From: Acinetobacter sp. XH1741
Lineage (GTDB): Bacteria > Pseudomonadota > Gammaproteobacteria > Pseudomonadales > Moraxellaceae
Length of the DNA: 64,000 nucleotides
Assembly: GCF_041021895.1 (NCBI RefSeq)
Contig: NZ_CP157428.1
Coordinates: 3,534,001-3,598,000 of the forward strand
Direction of reading: 5' to 3'
Shown: positions 53,259 to 63,951 of the stretch, piece by piece
Position numbering within the stretch: position 1 is the stretch's first letter
Layout: each line of letters begins with the position of its first letter
Notes under the pieces: model-generated
Database searches by the model: none
What the model was told of the DNA's origin: nothing
The model's input: only the letters and a program-made list of their open reading frames with translations
Made by a program: the position numbers and the translations under genes

Positions 53259-53732
53259 TTAACCTAAATTTTTAAAGCCTTGCTGACGCCATGCTTCATA
53301 CACAATGACTGCAGTTGCATTAGACAAGTTTAAACTTCTAGAGTTTTCAGCCATTGGTAAACGAATCCACTGCTCTTGAGGGAACATGAGACGGACATGC
53401 TCAGGCAAACCACGCGTTTCAGGTCCCATTAACAATGCAACAGGTCTGTTTAAATCAACTGTATGAGGCGTAGCTGAACCTTTAGTCGTCAGTGGAAAAA
53501 CATGCTCAACACCTTTTGCTTTTAAATCTGCAAGGCATGCTTCAATGTTGTCCCAAATCTGCATTCTTGCCCATTCATGATAATCAAGCCCTGCACGTTT
53601 AAGCTTTTTATCATCTAGCTCAAAACCTAAAGGCTTAACTAAATGCAATTGAGCGCCTGTATTCGCACATAAACGAATAATATTACCCGTGTTAGCAGGA
53701 ATCTCCGGCTCGTATAGAACAACATGAATCAC
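53259..53732 (-). CDS. trmL: tRNA (cytidine(34)-2'-O)-methyltransferase
   Basis: 157 residues, the minimal SPOUT class. It methylates the wobble ribose of tRNA-Leu isoacceptors using SAM. Motifs are [20 protein letters not shown] at the N-terminus, [15 protein letters not shown], and the C-terminal knot [20 protein letters not shown]. It is a short single gene upstream of a bidirectional terminator. Confidence 0.95.
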   Translation of the reverse strand: MIHVVLYEPEIPANTGNIIRLCANTGAQLHLVKPLGFELDDKKLKRAGLDYHEWARMQIWDNIEACLADLKAKGVEHVFPLTTKGSATPHTVDLNRPVALLMGPETRGLPEHVRLMFPQEQWIRLPMAENSRSLNLSNATAVIVYEAWRQQGFKNLG

Positions 53733-53806
53733 TTAATTACTCACTTAAATTACTTGTTGGTTAGCTCAGGCAATCATTAACTTAATCGAAGATAATTACT
53801 AACCGA

Positions 53807-55180
53807 CTAATTCCACTGTAACTGTTCACGCAAACGTACAACCTCACCAATAATCGTGAGAGTCGGTGCATGAATTTGATGTTCTGTCACTTTAGATGCA
53901 ATATCAGCAAGTGACCCCACCACAACTTTTTGCTCAGGTGTTGTACCTTTTGAAATCAATGCAACTGGCATATCTGGGCGCTGACCATGTGCGATCAATT
54001 GCTCACAAAGACGTTCTAAGCCTACTAAGCCCATATAAAGAACTAAAGTCTGGTTCTCATATATCAGCTCATTCCAAGGTAGCTCTGGAGAACCTTCTTT
54101 TAAATGGCCAGTTAAAAAGCGTACGCTCTGGGCATAATCACGATGAGTAAGCGGAATACCAGCGTAAGCTGAACAGCCTGAAGCTGCGGTAATACCTGGA
54201 ACCACTTGAAATGGCACCCCAGCTTGAAATAATTCTTGAATCTCTTCGCCACCACGCCCAAAAATAAACGGATCACCACCCTTTAAACGACAAACACGCT
54301 TTCCTTGTTGAGCATATTCAACGAGTAAAGCATTAATGCCATCTTGAGGAACAGAGTGATTTGAGCGAGCTTTACCGACATATATTTTTGTCGCATCTCG
54401 GCGGCATAACTCTAAAATCGGTTGAGATACTAAACGATCATAAATAACTACATCTGCTTGCTGCATTAAACGTAAAGCTTTCAAGGTAAGTAGTTCAGGG
54501 TCTCCAGGACCAGCTCCCACTAAATAAACTTCACCTTTAGGTGCTTTCCATGCCTCTAATGCTTGTGCAAGCATACTGTTGGCAACATCGAGATTGTCAT
54601 TAAAAACTTGCTCTTTTAAGGGGCTTGCATACAAGTTTTCCCAAAAAATACGACGCTCATCTGGATTAGGAATTTTTGCTTTAACCTGATTTCGCCATTT
54701 CCCTGAAAAATCGGCAAGCCGTCCCATTCCATGTGGAATAGATGTCTCTAACTGTGTACGGATTTGACGAGATAAGACAGGAGATGTCCCATTTGAAGCA
54801 ACAGAAATAACTAATGGAGAACGGTCTATAATTGCAGGGACCATAAAGCGGCAATGTGGAATATCATCAACGCTATTTACAAGTAAATTACGTGCTTCAC
54901 AGTGTTCAAAAACTGATTTGTTCACCCCTGCATCATTGGTTGCAGCAATGACGAGTCGATAAGCTGTATTTAAACATTTCTCAGAGAAAGCATCTGCAAA
55001 ATACTGGCCGTTTGTTGTGGTAACTAATTGCAGAAGTTGGTCTTCAATTGCGGGGGCAACAATATCAATTATTGCCCCTGCTTTAGCTAATAAAGTTGCC
55101 TTGCGTAAAGCAATATGCCCTCCGCCCACAATCAGACAACGTTGCTGTTGCAACTTTAAAGAGATTGGAAAAATATCCAC
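53807..55180 (-). CDS. cysG: Siroheme synthase (trifunctional CysG)
   Basis: 457 residues. The N-terminal part is precorrin-2 dehydrogenase/sirohydrochlorin ferrochelatase (CLIVGGGHIALRKATLLAKA; SNGTSPVLSRQIRTQLE). The C-terminal part is uroporphyrinogen-III C-methyltransferase (VGAGPGDPELLTLKAL, RLKGGDPFIFGRGGEE, VVPGITAASGCSAYAGIPLT). Together they convert uroporphyrinogen III to siroheme for sulfite and nitrite reductases. It lies 67 bp after serS on the same strand. Confidence 0.96.
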   Translation of the reverse strand: MDIFPISLKLQQQRCLIVGGGHIALRKATLLAKAGAIIDIVAPAIEDQLLQLVTTTNGQYFADAFSEKCLNTAYRLVIAATNDAGVNKSVFEHCEARNLLVNSVDDIPHCRFMVPAIIDRSPLVISVASNGTSPVLSRQIRTQLETSIPHGMGRLADFSGKWRNQVKAKIPNPDERRIFWENLYASPLKEQVFNDNLDVANSMLAQALEAWKAPKGEVYLVGAGPGDPELLTLKALRLMQQADVVIYDRLVSQPILELCRRDATKIYVGKARSNHSVPQDGINALLVEYAQQGKRVCRLKGGDPFIFGRGGEEIQELFQAGVPFQVVPGITAASGCSAYAGIPLTHRDYAQSVRFLTGHLKEGSPELPWNELIYENQTLVLYMGLVGLERLCEQLIAHGQRPDMPVALISKGTTPEQKVVVGSLADIASKVTEHQIHAPTLTIIGEVVRLREQLQWN

Positions 55181-55247
55181 CTTAAACCTCTACATCAATC
55201 ATCTGATTATGTTTAAGCAAAAAACGTGCACAATTTAGATGCAAAGT

Positions 55248-56525
<1,278 letters not shown>

Positions 56526-56637
56526 TCATAATATGGGTAAAAAACTGGCTATAGTGTAAGCCCTTAACACTAAAAAATATAGTGATCATCTTCATATCGA
56601 ATAGCTTTCACACAATTCTGAGAAGAGACCACATATT

Positions 56638-56928
56638 TTACATGTTGTAGCTTGGCACACTTGGTAAATACTCAGGTTTAATGAACTTAGCCGCCTCAGA
56701 ATATGGCAATGTTAATTCAGTCATCCCTTCGGCATAAGACGCGAGTTCATAAACCGGATATACAAAAACGATCCCATTTGCACCATAGTAGAAATTATCA
56801 CTTAATTGTAATTTTTCTCGGCTGATATTGTGCTCTTGAAGCCAATTCGTATTTGCCTCAAAAAGTGCATCAACAAGTTGTTTTTCAACATCTGGCTGAA
56901 TAAGTTCAGCAACAGTAATATGTTTTTT
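56638..56928 (-). pseudogene. 3' part of DUF3298/RsiV-like lipoprotein gene, cut by ISAba1
   Basis: 97 codons including the stop, in the same frame as the 5' part once the insertion and one copy of the target duplication are removed. It encodes HITVAELIQPDVEKQLVDAL to the end at PSVPSYNM, with the NFYYGANGIVFVYPVYELA segment typical of DUF3298 C-termini. An ATG inside the IS end (56943) could start a 101-residue peptide, but it lacks a signal peptide and is probably not made as a functional protein. Confidence 0.85.
56920..56928. repeat. 9-bp target-site duplication, left copy
   Basis: ATGTTTTTT at 56920-56928, repeated exactly at 58109-58117 on the other side of the IS. Confidence 0.95.
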
Positions 56929-56946
56929 CTCTGTACACGACAAATT

Positions 56947-58037
56947 TCACAGAACCCTTATCCTATCAGGATTCTGCCTTCTTAAAATTGCCAAAATTTC
57001 CTTAAACTCTTCTTTTTTCCCAAAACCAATTAAACGCTGAATCGCCATTTGAACATAGTCTAAACCATAGCGAAATAAACTCATTGAGAGTCGTCCATGC
57101 TTCTTTATTTTTATCGCTTTTTTTTGATCATGTTGCCATTCACCCGTTAAGTAACACCAACAGAAGCTTATAGCTAACACCGCAATCAATTTTTTCACTC
57201 GTCTAGGGTCTGTCAAGCGCGTATTTTCAAGATTAAACCCGCGTCCTTTGAGACAACTGAATAAGGTTTCAATTTCCCAGCGTAATGCATAATCCTGAAT
57301 AGCATTGGCATTAAACTGAGGAGAAACGACGAGTAAAAGCTCTCCATTTTCTAACTGTAGTGCACTTATATATAGTTTCACCCGACCAACCAAAATCCGT
57401 CGTTTACGACATTCAATTTGACCAACTTTAAGATGGCGAAATAAATCACTAATTTTATGATTCTTTCCTAAATGATTGGTGACAATGAAGTTTTTTTAAC
57501 ACGAATGCAGAAGTTGATGTCTTGTTCAATTAACCATGTAAACCACTGCTCACCGATAAACTCTCTGTCTGCGAACACATTCACAATACGGTCTTTACCA
57601 AAAATGGCTATAAAGCGTTGAATCAAAGCAATGCGCTCTTTCGTATCTGAATTTCCACGTTTATTAAGCAATGTCCAAAGGATAGGTATCGCTATTCCAC
57701 GATAAACGATTGCGAGCATCAGGATATTAATATTTCGTTTTCCCCATTTCCAATTGGTTCTATCTAAAGTCAGTTGCACTTGGTCGAATGAAAACATATT
57801 GAAAATCAACTGAGAAATTTGACGATAATCAAAATACTGACCTGCAAAGAAGCGCTGCATACGTCGATAAAATGATTGTGGTAAGCACTTGATGGGCAAG
57901 GCTTTAGATGCAGAAGAAAGATTACATGTTTGCTTTAAAATAATCACAAGCATGATGAGCGCAAAGCACTTTAAATGTGACTTGTTCCATTTTAGAGATT
58001 TGTTTAAGATAAGATATAACTCATTGAGATGTGTCAT
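56947..58037 (-). CDS. ISAba1 transposase (two overlapping frames, frameshift)
   Basis: The first frame (58037-57468) gives 189 residues: MTHLNELYLILNKSLKW..., first catalytic Asp in LTLDRTNWKWG, second in VFADREFIGEQW. The second frame continues to 56947 with the YREK signature YALRWEIETLFSCLKGRGF. The frames are joined at a run of seven A (minus strand GTTAAAAAAACTTC, about 57490), where a -1 slip gives VKKNFIVTNHLG. This two-frame layout is normal for ISAba1, so the element is probably active. Confidence 0.92.
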
Positions 58038-58048
58038 AGTATTCGTCG

Positions 58049-58076
58049 TTAGAAAACAATTATTATGACATTATTT
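58049..58076 (+). promoter_or_regulatory. ISAba1 outward promoter
   Basis: TTAGAA (58049-58054), 16-bp spacer, TTATTT (58071-58076). This is the outward ISAba1 promoter known to overexpress blaOXA and ampC genes. Here it reads rightward out of the IS, antisense to the lipoprotein 5' fragment and lolA. Confidence 0.85.
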
Positions 58077-58108
58077 CAATGAGTTATCTATTTTTGTCGT
58101 GTACAGAG

Positions 58109-58117
58109 ATGTTTTTT
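58109..58117. repeat. 9-bp target-site duplication, right copy
   Basis: ATGTTTTTT, identical to 56920-56928. Confidence 0.95.
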
Positions 58118-58615
58118 ATTTAATAAATCGAAATTTACAAATTCTTGATGAGACATACCATGCGCTGCACCAGCGGAATATGAATATGTCTGTAATGCAA
58201 AAGTTGCAAGATTATAATTTTGTCCTAAGTATCGAACATAAATCGCACTCTGACTTGAGCGTGGCTCTCCTTCAGGCACCTCTACAGGTTTGTCAGCCAA
58301 GTTTGCAAAAGCATTCGGGTCTGCTTTCTTTATACGATTGGTAAAATAATCATTAATCCATTTTTGATTGGTCTGTACCGTTTGAAAATCATATTCAGTA
58401 CAGCCATCTTCAAGACAGACTTTAGACTTCGGTAGTTTTACTGGAATTACTTTCGCTTGAATCACAGGAACTTCAGCTTGTTTTTGCTCTTTAACAGAAG
58501 CGCTAGATGCGGGCTGCTCATCTTTAGCCGCAGATTTTGGCTGACACCCACTCACCACTACCATGGCAGCTAACATAGGAACAATGAAAATAGTTTTTTT
58601 ATCGTAAAGTTGCAT
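58109..58615 (-). pseudogene. 5' part of DUF3298/RsiV-like lipoprotein gene, cut by ISAba1
   Basis: It starts at ATG 58615 with ACGGGGATT upstream; an in-frame start at 58651 lacks a ribosome site. Lipoprotein signal MQLYDKKTIFIVPMLAAMVV with lipobox VSGC, then a DUF4163/DUF3298-like region (FALQTYSYSAGAAHGMSHQE, FVNFDLLNKK). The frame runs into the IS and stops at 58088 after LCTRQK. Without the IS, the intact gene would code 262 residues. A truncated lipoprotein lacking the C-terminal domain might still be made. Confidence 0.88.
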
Positions 58616-58704
58616 AGTAATCCCCGTAAATTCGCTGCTACCACTATACAAAGCGTAAGGTTAAGTCGGGGTTAAAAAATGTATCTAGGCTTGATATATA
58701 AAAA

Positions 58705-58730
58705 GAAAGCCATCTTTAAAGATGGCTTTC
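58705..58730 (-). terminator. lolA terminator
   Basis: A 26-nt perfect palindrome, GAAAGCCATC-TTTAAA-GATGGCTTTC, followed by T-run on the minus strand. Confidence 0.9.
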
Positions 58731-58746
58731 TAGAGAGCAACAACAA

Positions 58747-59442
58747 TTATTGGTCAATAATATCTGTGCCTTTTGGCGGTGTAAAATTGAAAGTCGAAGC
58801 TGGAATTGAAGCATTCACTTTTACGTTATTAAATTTCACATAAGTGGTTTGACCCAAAGAATCTTGCAACACCATCAGTGTCGGCGCTTTGTTTGCACCA
58901 AAGCTGATCGTTAAGCTTTGGAAAGCCCCATCTTCTTTTTTCGGGAATAAAGTGAAATATAACTTAGATTTATCAGGCTGAGTTACTCGGTAAGACTTCA
59001 TGATTTGACTAGTATTACCAGAGAGTAATAAAGCTGGGGTGTCGGCTACTTGCGAATCTAAGCTTTGACGTACAGCTTGTTGTAAATCTGGGTCATAAAT
59101 CCAGACCGTTTTACCGCTGGTCACAATAGTTTGTTTCGAAGGACTTACAGTTTCCCAATAAAATTTCCCCGGACGTTCAACTTTCATTGAACCCTTAAAT
59201 GTCTGGTTCATATGCTGGGCGCTTAAGCCTTTTTTCTGTGCTACAGTTTTTGTATTTGCTTTCGTGGTTTGTTCAAAATCGGCGGTCAAACGCTGTAATC
59301 CTGATAACTGATTTACCAGGTTCCCAATTGCCTGTTGCTCCGGTGCTGCTACTGGTGCAGCAAACGCTGTAGTACTCATTACAGGAGCAAGCACTGACGC
59401 GCTGAGTGTAATAGCACACATAGTTTTACGAAGCATATTCAT
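58747..59442 (-). CDS. lolA: Outer-membrane lipoprotein carrier protein LolA
   Basis: 231 residues with a signal peptide (MNMLRKTMCAITLSASVLAP..., cleavage near AFA-AP). Periplasmic chaperone that carries lipoproteins from LolCDE to LolB. Conserved parts are LQRLTADFEQTT, KGSMKVERPGKFYWET, GKTVWIYDPDLQQAV and the end STFNFTPPKGTDII. The ribosome site AAAGGTGAT precedes the ATG. There is an unusual 20-residue Lys/Gln insertion (NTKTVAQKKGLSAQHMNQ) before the GSM motif. The ISAba1 outward promoter reads toward this gene from its 3' side. Confidence 0.94.
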   Translation of the reverse strand: MNMLRKTMCAITLSASVLAPVMSTTAFAAPVAAPEQQAIGNLVNQLSGLQRLTADFEQTTKANTKTVAQKKGLSAQHMNQTFKGSMKVERPGKFYWETVSPSKQTIVTSGKTVWIYDPDLQQAVRQSLDSQVADTPALLLSGNTSQIMKSYRVTQPDKSKLYFTLFPKKEDGAFQSLTISFGANKAPTLMVLQDSLGQTTYVKFNNVKVNASIPASTFNFTPPKGTDIIDQ

Positions 59443-59640
59443 GTCATCACCTTTTTAGTTGCTGTAAGATAACTTGTTGAACTTTAATTTAAGCAAGTTG
59501 AACAAGCTCTTCATTCAAGACTCATATTAACCGACAAACTCAGTGCTAATCATTGAGAAAATAAGATATTTTGTTATGTTATTCATATTGTTTGTAGAAT
59601 TTCATTCATCATGATGAAGACCATGTGGATAAAATTCCAT

Positions 59641-59670
59641 AAAAAAAGCCCACAAATGTGGGCTTTTTCT
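59641..59670 (-). terminator. rplU-rpmA terminator
   Basis: AAAAAGCCCAC-AAAT-GTGGGCTTTTT just after the rpmA stop. Confidence 0.93.
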
Positions 59671-59681
59671 TAAGCTAAAAC

Positions 59682-59939
59682 TTAAACAGCTTCAACTTTT
59701 ACGTAGCGACGGCCAAATTGACCTTTCACTTCGAATTTTACTACGCCGTCAGCAGTAGCAAATAAAGTATGGTCACGGCCCATACCAACATTTGCACCAG
59801 CGTGGAATTCAGTACCACGTTGACGAACGATGATGTTACCAGCAGTTACAGTTTGACCACCGTAAACTTTAACACCTAACATTTTTGGGTTTGAATCACG
59901 ACCGTTCTTCGTCGATCCACCGGCTTTTTTAGTTGCCAT
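59682..59939 (-). CDS. rpmA: 50S ribosomal protein L27
   Basis: 85 residues. It starts [19 protein letters not shown], whose N-terminal tail reaches the peptidyl-transferase centre, then [20 protein letters not shown]. It lies 18 bp after rplU, the classic L21-L27 operon. Confidence 0.98.
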   Translation of the reverse strand: MATKKAGGSTKNGRDSNPKMLGVKVYGGQTVTAGNIIVRQRGTEFHAGANVGMGRDHTLFATADGVVKFEVKGQFGRRYVKVEAV

Positions 59940-59957
59940 GTCTCTTACTCCTCGTGA

Positions 59958-60269
59958 TTAGCCTGAAATACCAGTAATTTTCAACTCAGTGAACCATTGA
60001 CGGTGACCTTGTTGCTTACGGTAGTGTTTACGACGACGCATTTTGATAATGCGAATTTTGTCGTGACGACCATGACCAATCACTTCTGCAGTTACTTTAG
60101 CGCCAGCTACAACTGGAGCACCGATTTGAATGTTGTCACCGTTTACAACCATTAATACATCATCAAATGTAATAGTTGCGCCAGATTCAGCCTTCAATAA
60201 TTCAACTTTAAGGGTTTCACCCTCAACTACACGGTGCTGTTTACCACCGCTTTGGATTACTGCGTACAT
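59958..60269 (-). CDS. rplU: 50S ribosomal protein L21
   Basis: 103 residues from ATG 60269 ([14 protein letters not shown]). Conserved end: [20 protein letters not shown]. An upstream TTG (60281) is part of the TTGGAG ribosome site, not the start. Binds 23S rRNA domain I and leads the rplU-rpmA operon. Confidence 0.98.
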
Positions 60270-60281
60270 AATGTACTCCAA

Positions 60282-60713
60282 TCAGCCCGTGTCGTCGTGT
60301 CGATAAAGGGATATATCGATCTTAAAACGAACGCCACTGGGGTTATACAAGGCGACAGATTTTAAGTGAAATTTGATCAAACGACAAGTGCTTTATCTTT
60401 ATCTACACAACTTGAGGTCATTATTCTTACACAATAAAAAGCAGCTTCAATTCGAATTTAGTACTTTTCATTGATTCTGAATGGAATTTAAAATACAGTT
60501 CCTAACACAACTTGCAACAAGAACAAGCTGTATTCATGTTGACGTTATTCAAATTTATTGTTTTGTCGGAAACTTCTAGTTTTGCCGAAATAAAGAACAA
60601 AGAACTCTTCATGACCATACAAATGATTTAGATCAGCTGCTTGTTTCCCTGTTTAATGCACTTTTAATTGATACACTAACGCCACTTATCACCAATACGG
60701 GGTTTTTCTTCAT
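60282..60713. promoter_or_regulatory. 432-bp divergent rplU-ispB intergenic region
   Basis: It must contain promoters for rplU-rpmA (minus) and ispB (plus). No ORF, strong hairpin or palindrome was seen. It is AT-rich around 60400-60600; I could not assign -10/-35 elements reliably. Confidence 0.4.
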
Positions 60714-61691
60714 ATGGTCATCGATTTTAAGCAAGACATTCTCGCTCCTGTTGCTACAGACTTTGCTGCGATGGATCACTTGATTAATGAAGGAATTAGC
60801 TCAAAAGTCGGCTTGGTCATGTCGGTTAGTAAACATGTTGTTGAAGCTGGCGGCAAACGTATGCGCCCAATCATGTGTTTACTGGCAGCACGTGCTTGCG
60901 GTCTCGACAATATGCAAAATGCACAGCGTCTGGCTGCCATCATTGAAATGCTTCATACAGCAACTTTAGTACATGACGATGTTGTGGATGAATCTGGACT
61001 TCGCCGTGGACGCCCTACAGCAAATGCAACTTGGAACAATCAAACTGCCGTACTCGTAGGCGACTTCCTTATTGCTCGTGCTTTTGACCTATTGGTCGAC
61101 TTAAACAACATGACCTTATTAAAAGACTTCTCAACAGGCACATGTGAAATTGCAGAAGGCGAAGTGTTACAGCTTCAATCTCAGCATCAACCAGATACAA
61201 CCGAAGAAACATATTTAAAAATTATTCATGGTAAAACTTCTCGCCTATTTGAACTCGCAACTGAAGGTGCTGCCATATTGGCTGGACAAGAAGCTTACCG
61301 TGAACCTTTGAGATTATTTGCAGGTCATTTCGGAAATGCATTCCAAATTATTGACGATATTTTAGACTACACTTCAGATGCTGAAACATTAGGTAAAAAT
61401 ATTGGTGATGATTTAATGGAAGGTAAACCGACTTTACCGTTAATTTCAGCATTAGCACATTCAACTGGTGAAGAGCACGCCATTATTCGTCGTAGTATTG
61501 CGACTGGTGGTGTTGATCAATTATCCGAAGTCATTGAAATTGTACAAAAGTCTGGTGCTTTAGATTATTGCCAGCGCCGTGCCCAAGAAGAAACAGAAGC
61601 AGCACTGCAAGCCTTGTCAATTTTGCCTGATACACCGTATCGTCAGGCATTGATTAATTTAACTCGACTTGCATTACATCGAATACAGTAG
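60714..61691 (+). CDS. ispB: Octaprenyl/polyprenyl diphosphate synthase
   Basis: 325 residues. A trans-prenyl chain elongase making the ubiquinone side chain. First Asp-rich motif: LVHDDVVDESGLRRGRPT; second: FQIIDDILDYTSDA, with GKRMRPIMCLLAARA for IPP binding. It is divergent from rplU-rpmA, as in E. coli. The product length (likely C45 for Acinetobacter Q-9) cannot be read from sequence. Confidence 0.95.
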   Translation: MVIDFKQDILAPVATDFAAMDHLINEGISSKVGLVMSVSKHVVEAGGKRMRPIMCLLAARACGLDNMQNAQRLAAIIEMLHTATLVHDDVVDESGLRRGRPTANATWNNQTAVLVGDFLIARAFDLLVDLNNMTLLKDFSTGTCEIAEGEVLQLQSQHQPDTTEETYLKIIHGKTSRLFELATEGAAILAGQEAYREPLRLFAGHFGNAFQIIDDILDYTSDAETLGKNIGDDLMEGKPTLPLISALAHSTGEEHAIIRRSIATGGVDQLSEVIEIVQKSGALDYCQRRAQEETEAALQALSILPDTPYRQALINLTRLALHRIQ

Positions 61692-61699
61692 ATATTATT

Positions 61700-63766
61700 T
61701 TGCCTATGCATATAAATTTTTCAGATCATTTTTTAAAAATAGAGAAACAGCTTGAAAACCCTCAAGCTGTTATCGATGAAAATATCCTCATTGACTTAGT
61801 CAATGCTTTACGTCCATCTGATCCACACGATACTGATGAGATAGCACAAAAAATACAAGCGTTTATCGACAGCTTATTACTTACCCCTACAGCTCCTGCA
61901 TTATTACAAACCTTTTTATTACGTTTAATTAATCAATATAAACAAGTGAGTTTATATGCAGATAGCGGCATTTTGTCTTTAGATGGTTTCTGGAATCAGC
62001 TTGGACAAAGGCTCGGTGGCCATTTTTTGCCACTCATTGAGGATGTAAGCCAACTCAAAATCTTGATTGGAAAAATTTTCTATTTGGAAAGTGATTCAGT
62101 CTGGTTAAATAATATTGATGATAAAGATTGGGCAACCCTCTTTGGACTGATTGGGCAAAGCAACAGTAATGTCGATGAAAAGCATGCAATTCAAGGAGAA
62201 ATGATTAAGGCGATTACAGTCTTATCTTATCGTATTAGTGGTATTGGTCTTTATCCCGAATTTATTAATGCTCAACCTGAGTTAACTGAATATGAATCAC
62301 CGTTTTTAGTACAAAACCGTGAAATTATTGAGTTTATAGAAAAATATAAAAAACAAGATATTTCTAGCCAAGACATTGCTGTTGTTCCACCTCCCGACGC
62401 ATCTCAAGCATTTGTAATGTTAGAACAATGTCGAGATGTCGTTTTAAAAATACGGCGGGCAACAAAAAGAATCGGTGTTAGTTTAAGTTTGACCTATCTG
62501 TTGTCTTTACTTGAACAATGCTTAGATCGTATTGAGTTATTGCTTTATCTCGTCGTAGATGACAGCGAAGGACGCTACATTTCTTTAGGTAATTTAATTT
62601 CAGATTTAACTAAAGCACATTATAGTGAAAAGAGCGTTCGTTCGTTGCTCAGCACGACCAGTGAACTGATTGCCTTTCAAGTGACAGAAAATGCAAGCCG
62701 TACTGGTGAGCATTATGTAAGTACTGATACCAAAGGCTTTTGGGGCATGTATAAAGCCGCTGCTGGTGCAGGTGTGATTATTGCCTGTATGGCTTCTTTG
62801 AAAATACTTGCTGCGCGAATGACTATGGCTCCGCTGATGCAAGCCTTTACATTCAGTATGAACTATTCTCTCGGTTTTATTCTGATTCATGTATTGCACT
62901 TTACCGTTGCGACAAAACAGCCAGCAATGACAGCCGCTGCTCTTGCAGCCACTGTTCAGCAACGTAAAGGCTCTAAAACTGCACAAATTGCAGAGTTGGC
63001 AGCACTCATTATCAATATTATCCGAACGCAGTTTATTGCTATTTTAGGTAATATCTCAATTGCAATTCCTACTGCTGCGCTCATTACCTTTGCTTGGCAG
63101 TTTTATCTGGGTGAACCTTTACTCACCCATACCAAAGCAACATCCCTCTTACATAGCTTAAACCCATTCACATCGTTAGCAGTTCCTCATGCAGCAATTG
63201 CTGGGGTGTGTTTGTTCTTGTCGGGCCTTATTGCAGGCTACTTCGACAACATGGCTGTTTATAGAAAAGTAGGACCACGTTTAAAAGCACATCGACGTCT
63301 ACGCAATTTATTCGGTCAAGAACGCCTAAATCGTTTTGCAGAATATATTGAACGTAATTTAGGTGCTCTCGCAGGTAACTTCCTATTTGGTGTAATGTTA
63401 GGAAGTATGGGAACCATTGGCTTTATTTTAGGTCTACCTTTAGATATCCGTCACATTGCCTTTGCATCAGCAAACTTTATCCAAGGTTTAATGACAATTA
63501 ACGGCAGTCCAGATATCGGCTTGATTATAGTTTCTTTTTTAGGTGTGCTCTGTATTGGCCTCACCAACTTGTTCGTAAGTTTTACCTTAACCATTATTGT
63601 AGCGCTACGAGCACGTCGAGTTCGCTTTGAACAATGGAAACCTCTAGCAAAACTGGTCATGACCCATTTTCTTACACGACCAAGTGACTTCTTCTGGCCA
63701 CCAAAGCAGCCTTTAGAATTAGAAGAAAATACATCAACAAGTGGCGGAAAAAAAACAGAGCACTAA
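61700..63766 (+). CDS. Gcr-family 'site-specific recombinase' membrane protein
   Basis: 688 residues (TTG at 61700; ATG at 61706 is equally possible). It matches the family named 'site-specific recombinase' (PF10136, Gcr of Neisseria). The N-terminal 340 residues are soluble and helical. The C-terminal half has about six to seven hydrophobic segments (YKAAAGAGVIIACMASLKIL, SLGFILIHVLHFTVA, AIAGVCLFLSGLIAGYF, LGVLCIGLTNLFVSFTLTII). No tyrosine or serine recombinase motif is visible, so the name is historical. It starts 8 bp after ispB and is likely cotranscribed. Confidence 0.85.
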   Translation: MPMHINFSDHFLKIEKQLENPQAVIDENILIDLVNALRPSDPHDTDEIAQKIQAFIDSLLLTPTAPALLQTFLLRLINQYKQVSLYADSGILSLDGFWNQLGQRLGGHFLPLIEDVSQLKILIGKIFYLESDSVWLNNIDDKDWATLFGLIGQSNSNVDEKHAIQGEMIKAITVLSYRISGIGLYPEFINAQPELTEYESPFLVQNREIIEFIEKYKKQDISSQDIAVVPPPDASQAFVMLEQCRDVVLKIRRATKRIGVSLSLTYLLSLLEQCLDRIELLLYLVVDDSEGRYISLGNLISDLTKAHYSEKSVRSLLSTTSELIAFQVTENASRTGEHYVSTDTKGFWGMYKAAAGAGVIIACMASLKILAARMTMAPLMQAFTFSMNYSLGFILIHVLHFTVATKQPAMTAAALAATVQQRKGSKTAQIAELAALIINIIRTQFIAILGNISIAIPTAALITFAWQFYLGEPLLTHTKATSLLHSLNPFTSLAVPHAAIAGVCLFLSGLIAGYFDNMAVYRKVGPRLKAHRRLRNLFGQERLNRFAEYIERNLGALAGNFLFGVMLGSMGTIGFILGLPLDIRHIAFASANFIQGLMTINGSPDIGLIIVSFLGVLCIGLTNLFVSFTLTIIVALRARRVRFEQWKPLAKLVMTHFLTRPSDFFWPPKQPLELEENTSTSGGKKTEH

Positions 63767-63778
63767 ATGTTCTGTTTT
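63752..63778 (+). terminator. Possible terminator at the end of the gcr-like gene
   Basis: AAAACAGA (63752-63759) and TCTGTTTT (63771-63778) flank the stop codon. The stem is weak, with a long loop. Confidence 0.4.
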
Positions 63779-63878
63779 GTACACAAAACGTGAATTCCGT
63801 CAATTTTGTTGTGATTGTTTTTCCAAATGTTAAAAAAATTTCAAAATGAATTTACGATGATCTATCAGGCTTGAAAAA

Positions 63879-63900
63879 AAGTGTACTGGCAAGTACACTT
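63879..63900. terminator. Hairpin with minus-strand T-run
   Basis: AAGTGTACT-GGCA-AGTACACTT. Read on the minus strand it is followed by seven T, but no minus-strand gene precedes it in the window. On the plus strand only TTTC follows, so it may be an inefficient plus terminator or an operator. Confidence 0.4.
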
Positions 63901-63951
63901 TCAACGGCATTCAGTAGTGAAAAACTATATGAATAAGCAAAGGTGTGTAAT

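Larger units (their letters stand above)
56929..58108 (-). mobile_element. ISAba1 (IS4 family), complete, 1180 bp
   Basis: The boundaries are fixed by 16-bp terminal inverted repeats, CTCTGTACACGACAAA at 56929 and its complement ending at 58108, and by the 9-bp duplication outside. The length is exactly 1180 bp, as known for ISAba1, and the sequence after the repeat (TTTCACAGAACCCTTATCC) is the ISAba1 end I know. The transposase is on the minus strand. It inserted in a DUF3298-like lipoprotein gene. Confidence 0.97.

Noticed and set aside
53760..53780. GTTGGTTAGCTCAGGCAA resembling a tRNA D-arm
   Set aside because: No acceptor, anticodon or T-arm pairing around it; chance similarity between trmL and cysG.
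56638..56943. 101-codon ORF as an independent gene
   Set aside because: Its first codons are the ISAba1 inverted repeat, and the rest continues the frame of the 5' lipoprotein fragment across the target duplication.
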